From positions 5,618 through 42,292 of the forward strand of contig PLXK01000129.1 in NCBI GenBank assembly GCA_003151415.1: DNA of 36,675 nucleotides. The letters are read 5' to 3'. Below, one piece after another: positions 9,327 through 16,465 of the stretch. The notes below the pieces were generated by a model. It did no database searches and was not told the origin of the DNA. It was given only the letters and a program-made list of their open reading frames with translations. Origin of the DNA: Bacteroidota bacterium. Lineage in GTDB: Bacteria > Bacteroidota > Bacteroidia > Palsa-965. The translations under genes and the position numbers were made by a program. Position 1 is the first letter of the stretch; the number at the start of each line of letters is the position of its first letter.

Positions 9327-10301
9327 TTATTTTTTACGTTCGGTGGTATAAATAACCAATTGTTCAAGTGAGTTTCGGGCAGCCGTTTCGGGCATTGTTT
9401 TCAAAAGCAGGATGGCTTTGTCGCGGTATTCCAGCATTTTGGTACGCGTGTATTCGATGCCTCCGCTTTCGATAACAAAACGGATCACCTCGGCCACTTT
9501 GTTCGGATCCTCGCTGTTGTTTTTTACTATACGGATGATCTTTCGTTTATCAGATGCCGAAGCATGGTTCAGGGCATAGATCAGGGGAAGAGTCATTTTC
9601 TTTTCCTTGATATCAATACCGGTAGGTTTACCAATTGTTTCGTCGCTTCCATAATCGAACAGGTCATCTTTTATCTGGAAGGCGATGCCGGTGAGCTCCC
9701 CGAACAGACGCATTTTGTCAATGGTCTCTTCATCCGAATTGGCTGTCGCGGCGCCGCAGGAACAGCAGGAGGCAATCAGAGAAGCCGTTTTCTGGCGGAT
9801 GATTTCGAAATAAACCGGCTCGGCGATATCCAGCCGGCGGGCTTTTTCAATTTGCAACAGCTCTCCTTCGCTCATTTCACGTACCGCATTGGAAACGATT
9901 CCCAGCAGGCGGTGTTCTTTGTTATCAACCGAGAGCAGCAACCCTTTGGAAAGAAGATAATCTCCCACGAGCACGGCAATTTTATTTTTCCAGAGCGCAT
10001 TGACAGAAAAAAATCCGCGTCTCAGATTGGAATCATCCACGACATCGTCATGCACCAAGGTCGCTGTGTGCAGAAGTTCAATCAGAGCGGCGGCGCGGTA
10101 AGTAGATTCTGTAATTTCTCCGCAGGCTTTGGCCGTGAGAAAGACAAAAAGCGGACGAAGCTGTTTTCCTTTCCGGCGGACGATGTAATTGGTGATTGTA
10201 TTCAGCAAAGGCACGGAACTTTTCATGGAAGCAACGAACTTCCCCTCAAATTCCTCCATTTCCTGAAGTACGGGTGCTTTTATCTGATCAATCGGGTTCA
10301 T
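9327..10301 (-). CDS. Polyprenyl diphosphate synthase (IspB/HepT-like)
   Basis: A trans-prenyltransferase that elongates farnesyl or geranylgeranyl diphosphate with isopentenyl diphosphate, probably making the side chain of menaquinone. I place the start at the ATG at 10301 (324 residues, MNPIDQIKAP). A TTG nine bases upstream would add only MPS, and I prefer the ATG. In this numbering the first aspartate-rich motif is DDVVD (85-89, LVHDDVVDDSNLRRG) and the second is KDDLFDY (about 211-217), both needed for Mg2+-diphosphate binding. The stretch GKPTGIDIKEKKMTLPLI is also typical. The chain length of the product cannot be read reliably. A -7 box lies 10 bases upstream of this ATG. It leads the run into the MORN_2 lipoprotein and dnaG. 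Confidence 0.92.
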   Translation of the reverse strand: MNPIDQIKAPVLQEMEEFEGKFVASMKSSVPLLNTITNYIVRRKGKQLRPLFVFLTAKACGEITESTYRAAALIELLHTATLVHDDVVDDSNLRRGFFSVNALWKNKIAVLVGDYLLSKGLLLSVDNKEHRLLGIVSNAVREMSEGELLQIEKARRLDIAEPVYFEIIRQKTASLIASCCSCGAATANSDEETIDKMRLFGELTGIAFQIKDDLFDYGSDETIGKPTGIDIKEKKMTLPLIYALNHASASDKRKIIRIVKNNSEDPNKVAEVIRFVIESGGIEYTRTKMLEYRDKAILLLKTMPETAARNSLEQLVIYTTERKK

Positions 10302-10311
10302 ACTTGGCAAT

Positions 10312-10319
10312 CAAAAATA
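10312..10319 (-). promoter_or_regulatory. -7 box for the prenyl synthase-dnaG operon
   Basis: The minus strand reads TATTTTTG, an exact TAnnTTTG match, ending 10 bases before the ATG at 10301. No clear -33 TTG was found at 20-base spacing. If used, transcription starts only a few bases from the start codon. Confidence 0.5.
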
Positions 10320-10347
10320 ATCATAATTCGGGATGATCGTTACAGGA

Positions 10348-10387
10348 TGTTTGACCGCTCTGCCTGTTTCTTTGGGCAAGTCAAACA
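10348..10387. repeat. 8-bp inverted repeat upstream of prenyl synthase
   Basis: TGTTTGAC (10348-10355) and GTCAAACA (10380-10387) are exact reverse complements. Inside them TGCC (10361-10364) and GGCA (10375-10378) can pair as a second stem. It lies between the 3' end of the secreted beta-rich protein gene and the prenyl synthase start, just upstream of the -7 box. No T-run follows on the minus strand, so operator or transcript-end hairpin are both open. Confidence 0.4.
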
Positions 10388-10458
10388 ATTCGAGGCCCGC
10401 TATGGCCAATCCTTTGGTTTACGCAGTTCTTCCTCAGTGAAATACTGAATTTGGGGCT

Positions 10459-12060
10459 TTACAGCGAGACCCTTCCCAGCCTGTAATATTTGCCTCTTCC
10501 GGAAAACAGAATGATGTCCTTGTCGTCGATTTTTTTGTTCATTTTGGGCTGAAACCAGCAATTGTTTCTCTTGGAATGATTGTCAGAAAGCTGTGTCCGC
10601 TGGGTGTTGCCTTTCATATCCATAGATACCATAACAACAACGGAACGCCCCGGATTGCCCATATTGCTGAGGTGCCCGTGTCCGATTTCAGATTCTGAGC
10701 GGTGGACATTGTCAGGGCTGTCATTGTAGATAAAATGAAGCATTTCTCCTCCGTCCACAAGCACGTACGAAGAATAAGGGCCTCCGTCATTTACCGTATG
10801 CTGGTATTTGCTTATTTTCTTCAGCAATGAAATCTGTCCTTTCGCATCGAAACCCACAACAATGATATCGTTGTAATAATAGTGATACGTGTAATTGTAC
10901 ATTCGGGAGGCCGGATTGTAATATGACACAACATCCATGAAATACTGTTCGGCCACCATCACGGCGCTGCCGTCTTCTCTGAGCAAAAGATGATCGATAT
11001 CGAAATTGTAGAGCTCCTTCCCCTTCTCAACTTTGCGGTCTGACATAAACTCCATGAGAAAATCTTTGTCGAACTCGCGTACGTTTCTCTGAGAAACCTC
11101 TTTGGTGGCCTGATCAATTTTGAGGAAGAAGGTGCCTGCCTGTGAAGTGAAAGAATTTTTTGAATAGAAGCCTGCACAGATAAGATCCTCGGTGGGGGTA
11201 ATATTAAAGGTGATGTCCGAAATGAACTTATCTCCCAGGTCGATGGTGTATTCCTTGAGCTGATCCTGTTTGTAGAAATAGGCAAAAATACTGAAGTTGT
11301 ATGCCGGTTTTCTTCGTTCAATGTTTTCCTTGTTTTTATTGATATTGGCCAGGATGAATACGTTTCCTTCTTTGTCTATGCAGAATTTCGTTATGTGAAA
11401 TTGTTTGTCTTTGTAGGGCAGTTCAAAAGACTTCGTCCAGAGTCCGGTCAGGTTTTCATCCAGCATTTTGCAGGAAAATCTTTCGAAGGGATAAAGGTCT
11501 ACCGGTTCGCTGTGAAAAACAAGCACATGCGATTTGTCTGCAGAGAGTTCAAAATTAAAGGTTCCGGCATTGCGTTTGCCATCGGCTGATATGGAATCGA
11601 TTATCCGGCTGTCCGGATTCAAAATGCCTGCTTCGGAGATGGTTTGCACATAGGCAAATTGCTTTTGCTTTTGTTTGCTGTAAAAAGAACTGAAAACAAG
11701 GAATTTGCCGTTCATGTATAGAATACGCTCTATCTGGGAAGTCCTGTATTTGCCCGAAGCAAGAAAAAACCGTTCCAGGAAATTGTTCTGCTCATTCTGA
11801 CCGGGAAGATCGAATTCGGTTGTGCTCACCAGCCCCATGCTTTTTTTGGCAAATGTGTCAATGTAAAAATGGGTATGGCTGCCTTGTCCTTTGCTTCTTA
11901 TTTTAAGTGCAAATACGCGCGAATCGTTTCCACCCAGAATGCTTTCTATGAAACTGTTTTTGGGAGAAGCTGTCTGCTGGCCTCCCCAGGCCACATCAAT
12001 CTGGGCCGGAAGATTGCATGAGAGGAGGGTAATAACGACAAGAAGAAGAGACCTTTTCAT
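10459..12060 (-). CDS. Secreted beta-rich protein of unknown function
   Basis: I do not recognise a named family. The ATG at 12060 gives 533 residues. The N-terminus MKRSLLLVVITLLSCNLPAQ is a signal peptide; LLSC at 12-15 also fits a lipobox, so lipoprotein or soluble secreted protein are both possible. The body shows repeated short beta-strand patterns ending in read-out phrases (GKFLVFSSFYSK, KSHVLVFHSEP, GNVFILANINK, TEDLICAGFYSK, GSAVMVAEQYF, IIVVGFDAKGQ), spaced about 45-60 residues as in beta-propellers. A Tyr-rich patch (YYNPASRMYNYTYHYYYND) lies at about 376-394. The more upstream in-frame codons from 12096 encode a charged stretch before the signal peptide and are not favoured. It is transcribed toward the prenyl synthase but with 157 bases and a separate promoter between. 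Confidence 0.75.
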   Translation of the reverse strand: MKRSLLLVVITLLSCNLPAQIDVAWGGQQTASPKNSFIESILGGNDSRVFALKIRSKGQGSHTHFYIDTFAKKSMGLVSTTEFDLPGQNEQNNFLERFFLASGKYRTSQIERILYMNGKFLVFSSFYSKQKQKQFAYVQTISEAGILNPDSRIIDSISADGKRNAGTFNFELSADKSHVLVFHSEPVDLYPFERFSCKMLDENLTGLWTKSFELPYKDKQFHITKFCIDKEGNVFILANINKNKENIERRKPAYNFSIFAYFYKQDQLKEYTIDLGDKFISDITFNITPTEDLICAGFYSKNSFTSQAGTFFLKIDQATKEVSQRNVREFDKDFLMEFMSDRKVEKGKELYNFDIDHLLLREDGSAVMVAEQYFMDVVSYYNPASRMYNYTYHYYYNDIIVVGFDAKGQISLLKKISKYQHTVNDGGPYSSYVLVDGGEMLHFIYNDSPDNVHRSESEIGHGHLSNMGNPGRSVVVMVSMDMKGNTQRTQLSDNHSKRNNCWFQPKMNKKIDDKDIILFSGRGKYYRLGRVSL

Positions 12061-12218
12061 TTTTTTGCTGTACCGAATATTTGTTTTTACATGCACCCTT
12101 CACGCCATACAATTCAGGCAATCAAACTTGGGGAAGATTCGATACCCTGGAGAGAATCCTAAATACTTAATAATTCCCCACGATCAGCGGGCAAATTACA
12201 TGGGTTCATTGAACCATC

Positions 12219-12226
12219 CAAAGGTA
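12219..12226 (-). promoter_or_regulatory. Possible -7 box for the secreted beta-rich protein
   Basis: The minus strand reads TACCTTTG, an exact TAnnTTTG match, 158 bases upstream of the ATG at 12060. There is no -33 TTG at standard spacing, and the implied leader of about 150 bases is long. Low confidence. Confidence 0.3.
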
Positions 12227-12296
12227 CCAATTTGCTGAAAAAAAGAAGCCTGAATCAGAATAATCAAAGATCATAGGAAAAAAGAGGGATTTGAGC

Positions 12297-12304
12297 TAAA
12301 TTTG
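12297..12304 (+). promoter_or_regulatory. -7 box adjacent to the barrel-protein start
   Basis: TAAATTTG, an exact TAnnTTTG match, ends 7 bases before the ATG at 12312. Transcription would begin at or next to the start codon unless translation starts at the second in-frame ATG at 12333. No -33 TTG is apparent. Confidence 0.45.
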
Positions 12305-12311
12305 GATTCAG

Positions 12312-13067
12312 ATGATAAACGCTGTCAAATTGATGTTCTTTCTGGTTCTTCTGCTTCCGGGTGGCGGGATTCTCCGTTCACAAACCAGCGGAGAGGGGGC
12401 CGTGCGGAAACCCAAAATTGACAAGGTGAATGTTTTCGGAGAAACCCCGGCAGATGAAAGACACGATACGGTCATCAACCGGGTCGCAACGGGGGCTTTC
12501 TGGGCTGTAAAATGCAATCCTGTAGTTCTGTTCCGGGGCGAAGTGCCGGTGTATCTGGAGCGAAGACTCAGCCGCATATTTAGCCTTGAAGCAGCTCTTG
12601 GAATGACTTTCGAAGATTTTTTCAAGACTTCCGTGGTACAGGGTAAACCTCTCTTTCCCAAAGACCCGAATGTGAATTACCTGAGCGGGTTCACCGGCAA
12701 ATTGTCTTTCCGTTATTTTCCCAGGGGCGGGGCCCTTTCCGGTCTCTATATTTCTCCCGAAATCGATTTCAAGAATTACCGCAAAGACGTAAGTGGTGTG
12801 TATCTGGGTTCCGATGCCCGGTATGCATCAGGTAAGCTTCGCGATCAGCAGAATTATATGGATCTGAAGGCCCTTGTCGGATTCCAGAAAACCGATGAGA
12901 TCAGTCATGACTTTTATTTTGACTGGTATCTGGGGGCGGGTTTGCGCGCTGGCTATGAGGACAATGTTGTGGCGGATGAAAAAAATGCGAATGTCATCAA
13001 GGTCAACCACTCCGATGTTTTGAGTCCGCTCATTACCCTGGGTGTTAAAATTGGCCTGGGTTTCTGA
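12312..13067 (+). CDS. Predicted outer-membrane beta-barrel protein
   Basis: A 251-residue exported protein. The N-terminus (MINAVKLMFFLVLLLPGGGILRSQ) is a signal peptide, and the mature part has alternating hydrophobic/polar strands with aromatic ends, as in small outer-membrane barrels. AVKCNPVVLFRGEVPVYLER followed by a strand-turn pattern to the C-terminal ITLGVKIGLGF resembles DUF3575-type Bacteroidota proteins. A function cannot be assigned. The alternative start at 12333 (MFFLVLLL) would still leave a signal peptide and would give a leader of about 25 bases. It is divergent from the secreted beta-rich protein gene and convergent with rlmN (20-base gap). Confidence 0.75.
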   Translation: MINAVKLMFFLVLLLPGGGILRSQTSGEGAVRKPKIDKVNVFGETPADERHDTVINRVATGAFWAVKCNPVVLFRGEVPVYLERRLSRIFSLEAALGMTFEDFFKTSVVQGKPLFPKDPNVNYLSGFTGKLSFRYFPRGGALSGLYISPEIDFKNYRKDVSGVYLGSDARYASGKLRDQQNYMDLKALVGFQKTDEISHDFYFDWYLGAGLRAGYEDNVVADEKNANVIKVNHSDVLSPLITLGVKIGLGF

Positions 13068-13087
13068 TCCGAAGGGGATGGTTCTGT

Positions 13088-14143
13088 TTATGGATTTGCA
13101 GCAGCTTTGTTTTTATTGGCCAGTTGACCACATGCGGCATCAATGTCTTTCCCCCTGCTTCTGCGCACGTTCACAATAATTCCATTCTTTTCCAGATGAT
13201 CTGAAAATGCTTTCAAGCGGGCTTCGGTTGTTTGCTTAAACTCCCCGTCTCCTATGGGATTGTATTCGATGATGTTCACTTTGGCGCAAACCCTTCTGCA
13301 GTAGGCAACAAGGTCCTGGGCATCCTCAATCTGGTCATTGAAATCCTTAAAAACAATGTATTCGAAAGTGACTCTGGATCCGGTCTTTTCAAAAAAGTAA
13401 TTCAGAGCATCAGCCAGGGCATCCAACGAGTTGCTTTCATTGATCGGCATGATCAGGCTGCGTTTTGCATCGTTTGCGGCATGCAGCGAGAGTGCCAGGT
13501 TGAACCGGACATTGTCATCGCCCAGTTTCATGATCATTTTGGCGACACCGGCTGTCGAAACAGTGATGCGTTGCGGAGACATACCAAGGCCTTCGGGCGA
13601 AGTGATTTTTGCAACAGATTCGATCACATTTTTGTAGTTGAGAAGAGGCTCTCCCATTCCCATATAAACAATATTTGTAAGGGGGGTGTGGTAGGTCTTT
13701 TCCGCCTGGTTTCTGATCAGCACAACCTGGTCATAAATTTCATCCGCACTGAGGTTGCGCAGGCGCTCCATCTTGCCGGTGGCGCAGAATTTACAGGTTA
13801 AGCTGCAACCCACCTGCGATGAAATACAGGCAGTCATTCGGGTGTCTGTCGGTATCAGAACACCCTCCACCACATTGCCGTCGTAGAGTTTGAAAGCATT
13901 CTTAATGGTGCGGTCGCGGCTGATCTGAAAATCGGCAACCTTAACGGCATTGATCTGAAAATGAGCCTCCAGAAGTTCACGCACTTCAAGGGAAAGATTC
14001 GTCATGTCGGAAAAAGACACGGCCGATTTTTTCCACAGCCATTCATACACCTGTCTGGCCCGAAAGGCTTTTTCTCCTTTTGATTCCAGCCAGGCCATAA
14101 TCTGCTCCAAATTCAGGGCCCGGATATCTTGTTTCTTTTCCAT
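13088..14143 (-). CDS. rlmN: 23S rRNA/tRNA adenine-C2 methyltransferase RlmN
   Basis: A radical-SAM enzyme that methylates C2 of A2503 in 23S rRNA and A37 in some tRNAs. The ATG at 14143 gives 351 residues (MEKKQDIRALNLEQ). Upstream in-frame codons encode a Pro/Arg-rich stretch unlike the family and are rejected. The 4Fe-4S ligands are Cys113, Cys117 and Cys120 (GCSLTCKFC). The two methyl-relay cysteines are Cys106 (TACISSQ) and Cys338 (DAACGQL), matching E. coli Cys118 and Cys355. GMGEP is at 162-166. The enzyme therefore looks complete. A -7 box lies 9 bases upstream of the start. It converges with the barrel-protein gene and diverges from the amidohydrolase gene. Confidence 0.97.
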   Translation of the reverse strand: MEKKQDIRALNLEQIMAWLESKGEKAFRARQVYEWLWKKSAVSFSDMTNLSLEVRELLEAHFQINAVKVADFQISRDRTIKNAFKLYDGNVVEGVLIPTDTRMTACISSQVGCSLTCKFCATGKMERLRNLSADEIYDQVVLIRNQAEKTYHTPLTNIVYMGMGEPLLNYKNVIESVAKITSPEGLGMSPQRITVSTAGVAKMIMKLGDDNVRFNLALSLHAANDAKRSLIMPINESNSLDALADALNYFFEKTGSRVTFEYIVFKDFNDQIEDAQDLVAYCRRVCAKVNIIEYNPIGDGEFKQTTEARLKAFSDHLEKNGIIVNVRRSRGKDIDAACGQLANKNKAAANP

Positions 14144-14152
14144 GGATATCTG

Positions 14153-14160
14153 CAAAAGTA
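14153..14160 (-). promoter_or_regulatory. -7 box adjacent to the rlmN start
   Basis: The minus strand reads TACTTTTG, an exact TAnnTTTG match, ending 9 bases before the rlmN ATG at 14143. No -33 TTG is present at 20-base spacing. The same octamer lies upstream of ispD. Confidence 0.5.
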
Positions 14161-14197
14161 CGAATAATCGCCGGTTTTCGGGCTGTCTGTCCCGGCT

Positions 14198-14215
14198 GGC
14201 AGGCCTGCCGGCAGG
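14198..14215. repeat. Two interlocked 12-bp palindromes
   Basis: GGCAGGCCTGCC (14198-14209) and CCTGCCGGCAGG (14204-14215) are each perfect palindromes and share six bases. They lie in the 109-base divergent region between rlmN and the amidohydrolase gene. The two forms would compete as alternative hairpins. It may be a small extragenic palindrome or an operator; its copy number in the genome would decide. Confidence 0.55.
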
Positions 14216-14240
14216 AGGGCAAACAAGCCAAACCATTCCT

Positions 14241-14248
14241 TACCTTAG
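14241..14248 (+). promoter_or_regulatory. Degenerate -7 box before the amidohydrolase gene
   Basis: TACCTTAG differs at one position from TAnnTTTG and ends 4 bases before the ATG at 14253. Supportive only in the light of similar spacings at other genes here. Confidence 0.25.
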
Positions 14249-14252
14249 CCCC

Positions 14253-15494
14253 ATGAGAAGCTTTCAGGCCGATTATGTGTTTCCGGTAAATGCTCCGCCT
14301 CTGGAGAAGGGGATACTCCTCACCGAGGATGACGGCACGGTTATCGAGCTTTTGCCTGCCGATGCCACCATTCGGTTGCAGGACATGGGTGTTTTGCTCG
14401 AAACCCACAAGGGAATCCTTGTTCCCGGTTTTGTTAACACACACTGTCATCTTGAGCTCTCCTGCATGAAAGGCCAAATCAGCCCCAAAAAAGGGATTGC
14501 CGGTTTTGTCAGCGAATTTGTGGCCAAAAGAAACAGTTTCAATGATGAGGAAAGGAAATTGGCCATAGAACAGGCCGAAAAGGAAATGATTCTGAATGGT
14601 ATTGTGGCTGTTGGCGATATTTCAAACGGCGCCGACACCTTTGGTCTGAAAGCCAAATCAAACCTGTATTACCACACGTTTATTGAATGCTTTGATCTGA
14701 ATCCTTCGAAGACGGAAGAATCATTCGGCCGGGCCCTGTCTCTGAGGGATGAATGGCTGCGGCTTTCTCCGGGTTCAGGAAAACAAATTTCTGTCGTAGC
14801 TCATGCCCCCTATACCGTAACACCGCATTTGCTTTTGAAAATTTGCGCGCTGGCCAGGGAAAGGGGATCCATCCTGTCTTTTCATAACCAGGAAAGTGAG
14901 GCGGAAAACGAAATGTTTACGGTCGGCAAGGGAAGCCTCATGGAGATGTACAAAAAGATGGGGCTCGATTTATCCTGGTTCAAAGTCAGCGGACAAAGCT
15001 CCCTTCGGTCTGTATTGCCCTGTTATGAGGGAGTGGGTAAGGTCTTGCTGGTGCACAACACATATACTTCGAAAGAAGAGGTTCAATGGGCTGAACACTG
15101 TTCTGAACAAATGAGCAAAGCAAAAACGAATCCGGCTTCCAGCCAGCGCATATATTGGGCCACCTGCCCGGGTGCGAATCTTTATATCGAGAACAGAATG
15201 CCTGAGTACGCTTTTTTTGCCGGGCAGGAACATGCTGTTACGATAGGCACGGACAGCCTGGCTTCGAACGGGAGTTTATCTGTTCTGGAAGAATTGAAGC
15301 TGATCATTGAACACAGCCCCGAAATTTCTTTGGAAACCGGAATGCGCTGGGCAACACTCAACGGCGCTGAATTTCTGGGAATAGATAAACAATTCGGAAG
15401 CTTTGAAAAGGGTAAGAAACCGGGCGTTGTGTGGATTACCGACGCAGGGCTTTCCAAACTGTCCTCCGGTTCTTCGGCAAGGCGTCTTGTTTAA
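14253..15494 (+). CDS. Metal-dependent amidohydrolase (COG0402 type)
   Basis: A 413-residue hydrolase of the amidohydrolase superfamily, cytosine deaminase/chlorohydrolase branch, predicted to deaminate a purine- or aminofutalosine-like compound; the substrate is not readable from sequence. Metal ligands in order are HxH at His64/His66 (NTHCHLELS), His184 (VAHAPYT), His211 (FHNQESE, with Glu214 as possible base) and Asp334 (IGTDSLASNG). His268 in LVHNTY and CPGAN (305-309) are also typical. The start at 14253 (MRSFQADYVFPV) is chosen over codons upstream to 14004, because those overlap rlmN in antisense and encode no conserved domain. Aminodeoxyfutalosine deaminase in menaquinone synthesis is one possibility, but no other futalosine-pathway gene is in view. 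Confidence 0.85.
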   Translation: MRSFQADYVFPVNAPPLEKGILLTEDDGTVIELLPADATIRLQDMGVLLETHKGILVPGFVNTHCHLELSCMKGQISPKKGIAGFVSEFVAKRNSFNDEERKLAIEQAEKEMILNGIVAVGDISNGADTFGLKAKSNLYYHTFIECFDLNPSKTEESFGRALSLRDEWLRLSPGSGKQISVVAHAPYTVTPHLLLKICALARERGSILSFHNQESEAENEMFTVGKGSLMEMYKKMGLDLSWFKVSGQSSLRSVLPCYEGVGKVLLVHNTYTSKEEVQWAEHCSEQMSKAKTNPASSQRIYWATCPGANLYIENRMPEYAFFAGQEHAVTIGTDSLASNGSLSVLEELKLIIEHSPEISLETGMRWATLNGAEFLGIDKQFGSFEKGKKPGVVWITDAGLSKLSSGSSARRLV

Positions 15495-15523
15495 CCGGAA
15501 AGTGGATTGGCTGTAAGCGTAAG

Positions 15524-16249
15524 TCAGGACAAGAGGCTAAGGTCGTCGGAATGATTGGCCTTGTTTGAAGAACTCAGAACACGTTTGTTTTTCAAAAGCG
15601 CATCGGCAATAATCAGGTCCTTGGGTGTTGTTACCTTGATATTGTCTGAGTTCCCGTCGATGAGATGGATTTTTTCTCCAATTGCTTCCACAATACTTGC
15701 GTCATCGGTAAAGGTGTATTTGTATTCCTGTTCATATCCTTTTTTCAGGATTTTTGTCAGAAAGCATTGGGGTGTTTGTGTGGCGCAATACTTGGTCCGG
15801 TCAACGGCAATGCTGAGCCCCGAATCGATCTGACGGATCGAATCCGTGATTGGAATGGCGGGAACTGCATTGCCATACATTTCGGTTGTTTTGAAGGCTG
15901 TCTGAATGGTCTTGATGCTCACGAGCGGTCTTGCCGAATCGTGCACACCCACAATGCCCTCTTCGGTGACAAGGGCAAGTCCCTTTTTAACTGAATGAAA
16001 ACGCGTTTCACCTCCGGTGGTGAGAGCGTGCGGAATTTGAAAGTTGTATTCGCTGCACAATTGTTTCCAAAAATCGATCTGATCCTGGCGAAGCACAACG
16101 ACGATTTCAATTTCCGGGTCTGCTTCGGCGAATTTGGAGATGCTGTGCATGAGTACAGGTTTGCCGTCGAGCAGCATAAACTGTTTGGGAACGGGAGTAT
16201 TCATCCGTGTTCCGCTGCCTCCACCCACAATAATGACGTATTTTTTCAA
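15524..16249 (-). CDS. ispD: 2-C-methyl-D-erythritol 4-phosphate cytidylyltransferase IspD
   Basis: The third step of the MEP isoprenoid pathway: it joins methylerythritol 4-phosphate with CTP to form CDP-ME. It has 241 residues. The nucleotide-binding start VGGGSGTRM (8-16) and PKQF (21-24, with the catalytic Lys22) are intact, as are GVHDSARPL and the later VTTPKDL. The start must be the TTG at 16249: an in-frame stop lies four codons upstream and the next Met (residue 16) is inside the nucleotide loop. AAGGGA immediately precedes the TTG. The tail after ADALLKN (about residues 218-241) is a polar extension. It converges on the amidohydrolase gene with 29 bases between the stops. Confidence 0.95.
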   Translation of the reverse strand: MKKYVIIVGGGSGTRMNTPVPKQFMLLDGKPVLMHSISKFAEADPEIEIVVVLRQDQIDFWKQLCSEYNFQIPHALTTGGETRFHSVKKGLALVTEEGIVGVHDSARPLVSIKTIQTAFKTTEMYGNAVPAIPITDSIRQIDSGLSIAVDRTKYCATQTPQCFLTKILKKGYEQEYKYTFTDDASIVEAIGEKIHLIDGNSDNIKVTTPKDLIIADALLKNKRVLSSSNKANHSDDLSLLS

Positions 16250-16289
16250 TCCCTTAAATTATGTTGATTCGCCGCAACCGCGTTTGTTG

Positions 16290-16297
16290 CAAAAGTA
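16290..16297 (-). promoter_or_regulatory. -7 box for ispD
   Basis: The minus strand reads TACTTTTG, an exact TAnnTTTG match, 40 bases upstream of the TTG start at 16249. It abuts the hairpin at 16296-16338. No -33 TTG at standard spacing. Confidence 0.45.
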
Positions 16298-16338
16298 AAA
16301 TCCCGGGAGGTTCCTTGTGGGTTCTTTCCGGGATTTTA
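16296..16338 (-). terminator. Hairpin between queA and ispD, possible terminator
   Basis: Arms 16296-16308 and 16326-16338 (TAAAATCCCGG core) pair over 13 positions with one G-T wobble and a 17-base loop. On the minus strand the second arm ends in T-rich sequence (TTTTACTTTTGC). It lies 130 bases past the queA stop and just before the ispD -7 box, so it could end queA transcription. An operator upstream of ispD is the alternative. Confidence 0.45.
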
Positions 16339-16409
16339 TCAACGCTCTTTTCAACAGTTACACTTAGATGGCGTGATTTTAAGAATTTTCCGCCGCTGTA
16401 TATTGTGTT

Positions 16410-16441
16410 TCAGGCGAGCCTGACTCCCGCGAAGAGCGGGA
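16410..16441. repeat. Two tandem short hairpins after queA
   Basis: TCAGGCGAGCCTGA (16410-16423) folds on itself. Directly after it, TCCCGC (16425-16430) and GCGGGA (16436-16441) form a second stem with loop GAAGA. They lie 25-55 bases past the queA stop. On the minus strand the T-run comes before, not after, the hairpins, so they do not look like a standard terminator; they may stabilise the 3' end of the queA transcript. Confidence 0.4.
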
Positions 16442-16465
16442 AAAAATTGACGAAGAAACAGGACA

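Noticed and set aside
9564-10448. 294-codon plus-strand open frame opposite the prenyl synthase
   Set aside because: Antisense to a gene with both aspartate-rich motifs in place; no motif or start signal of its own.
14004-14252. Upstream extension of the amidohydrolase to 14004
   Set aside because: It would overlap rlmN in antisense and encode a non-conserved stretch; the family-like start MRSFQADYVF at 14253 is better.
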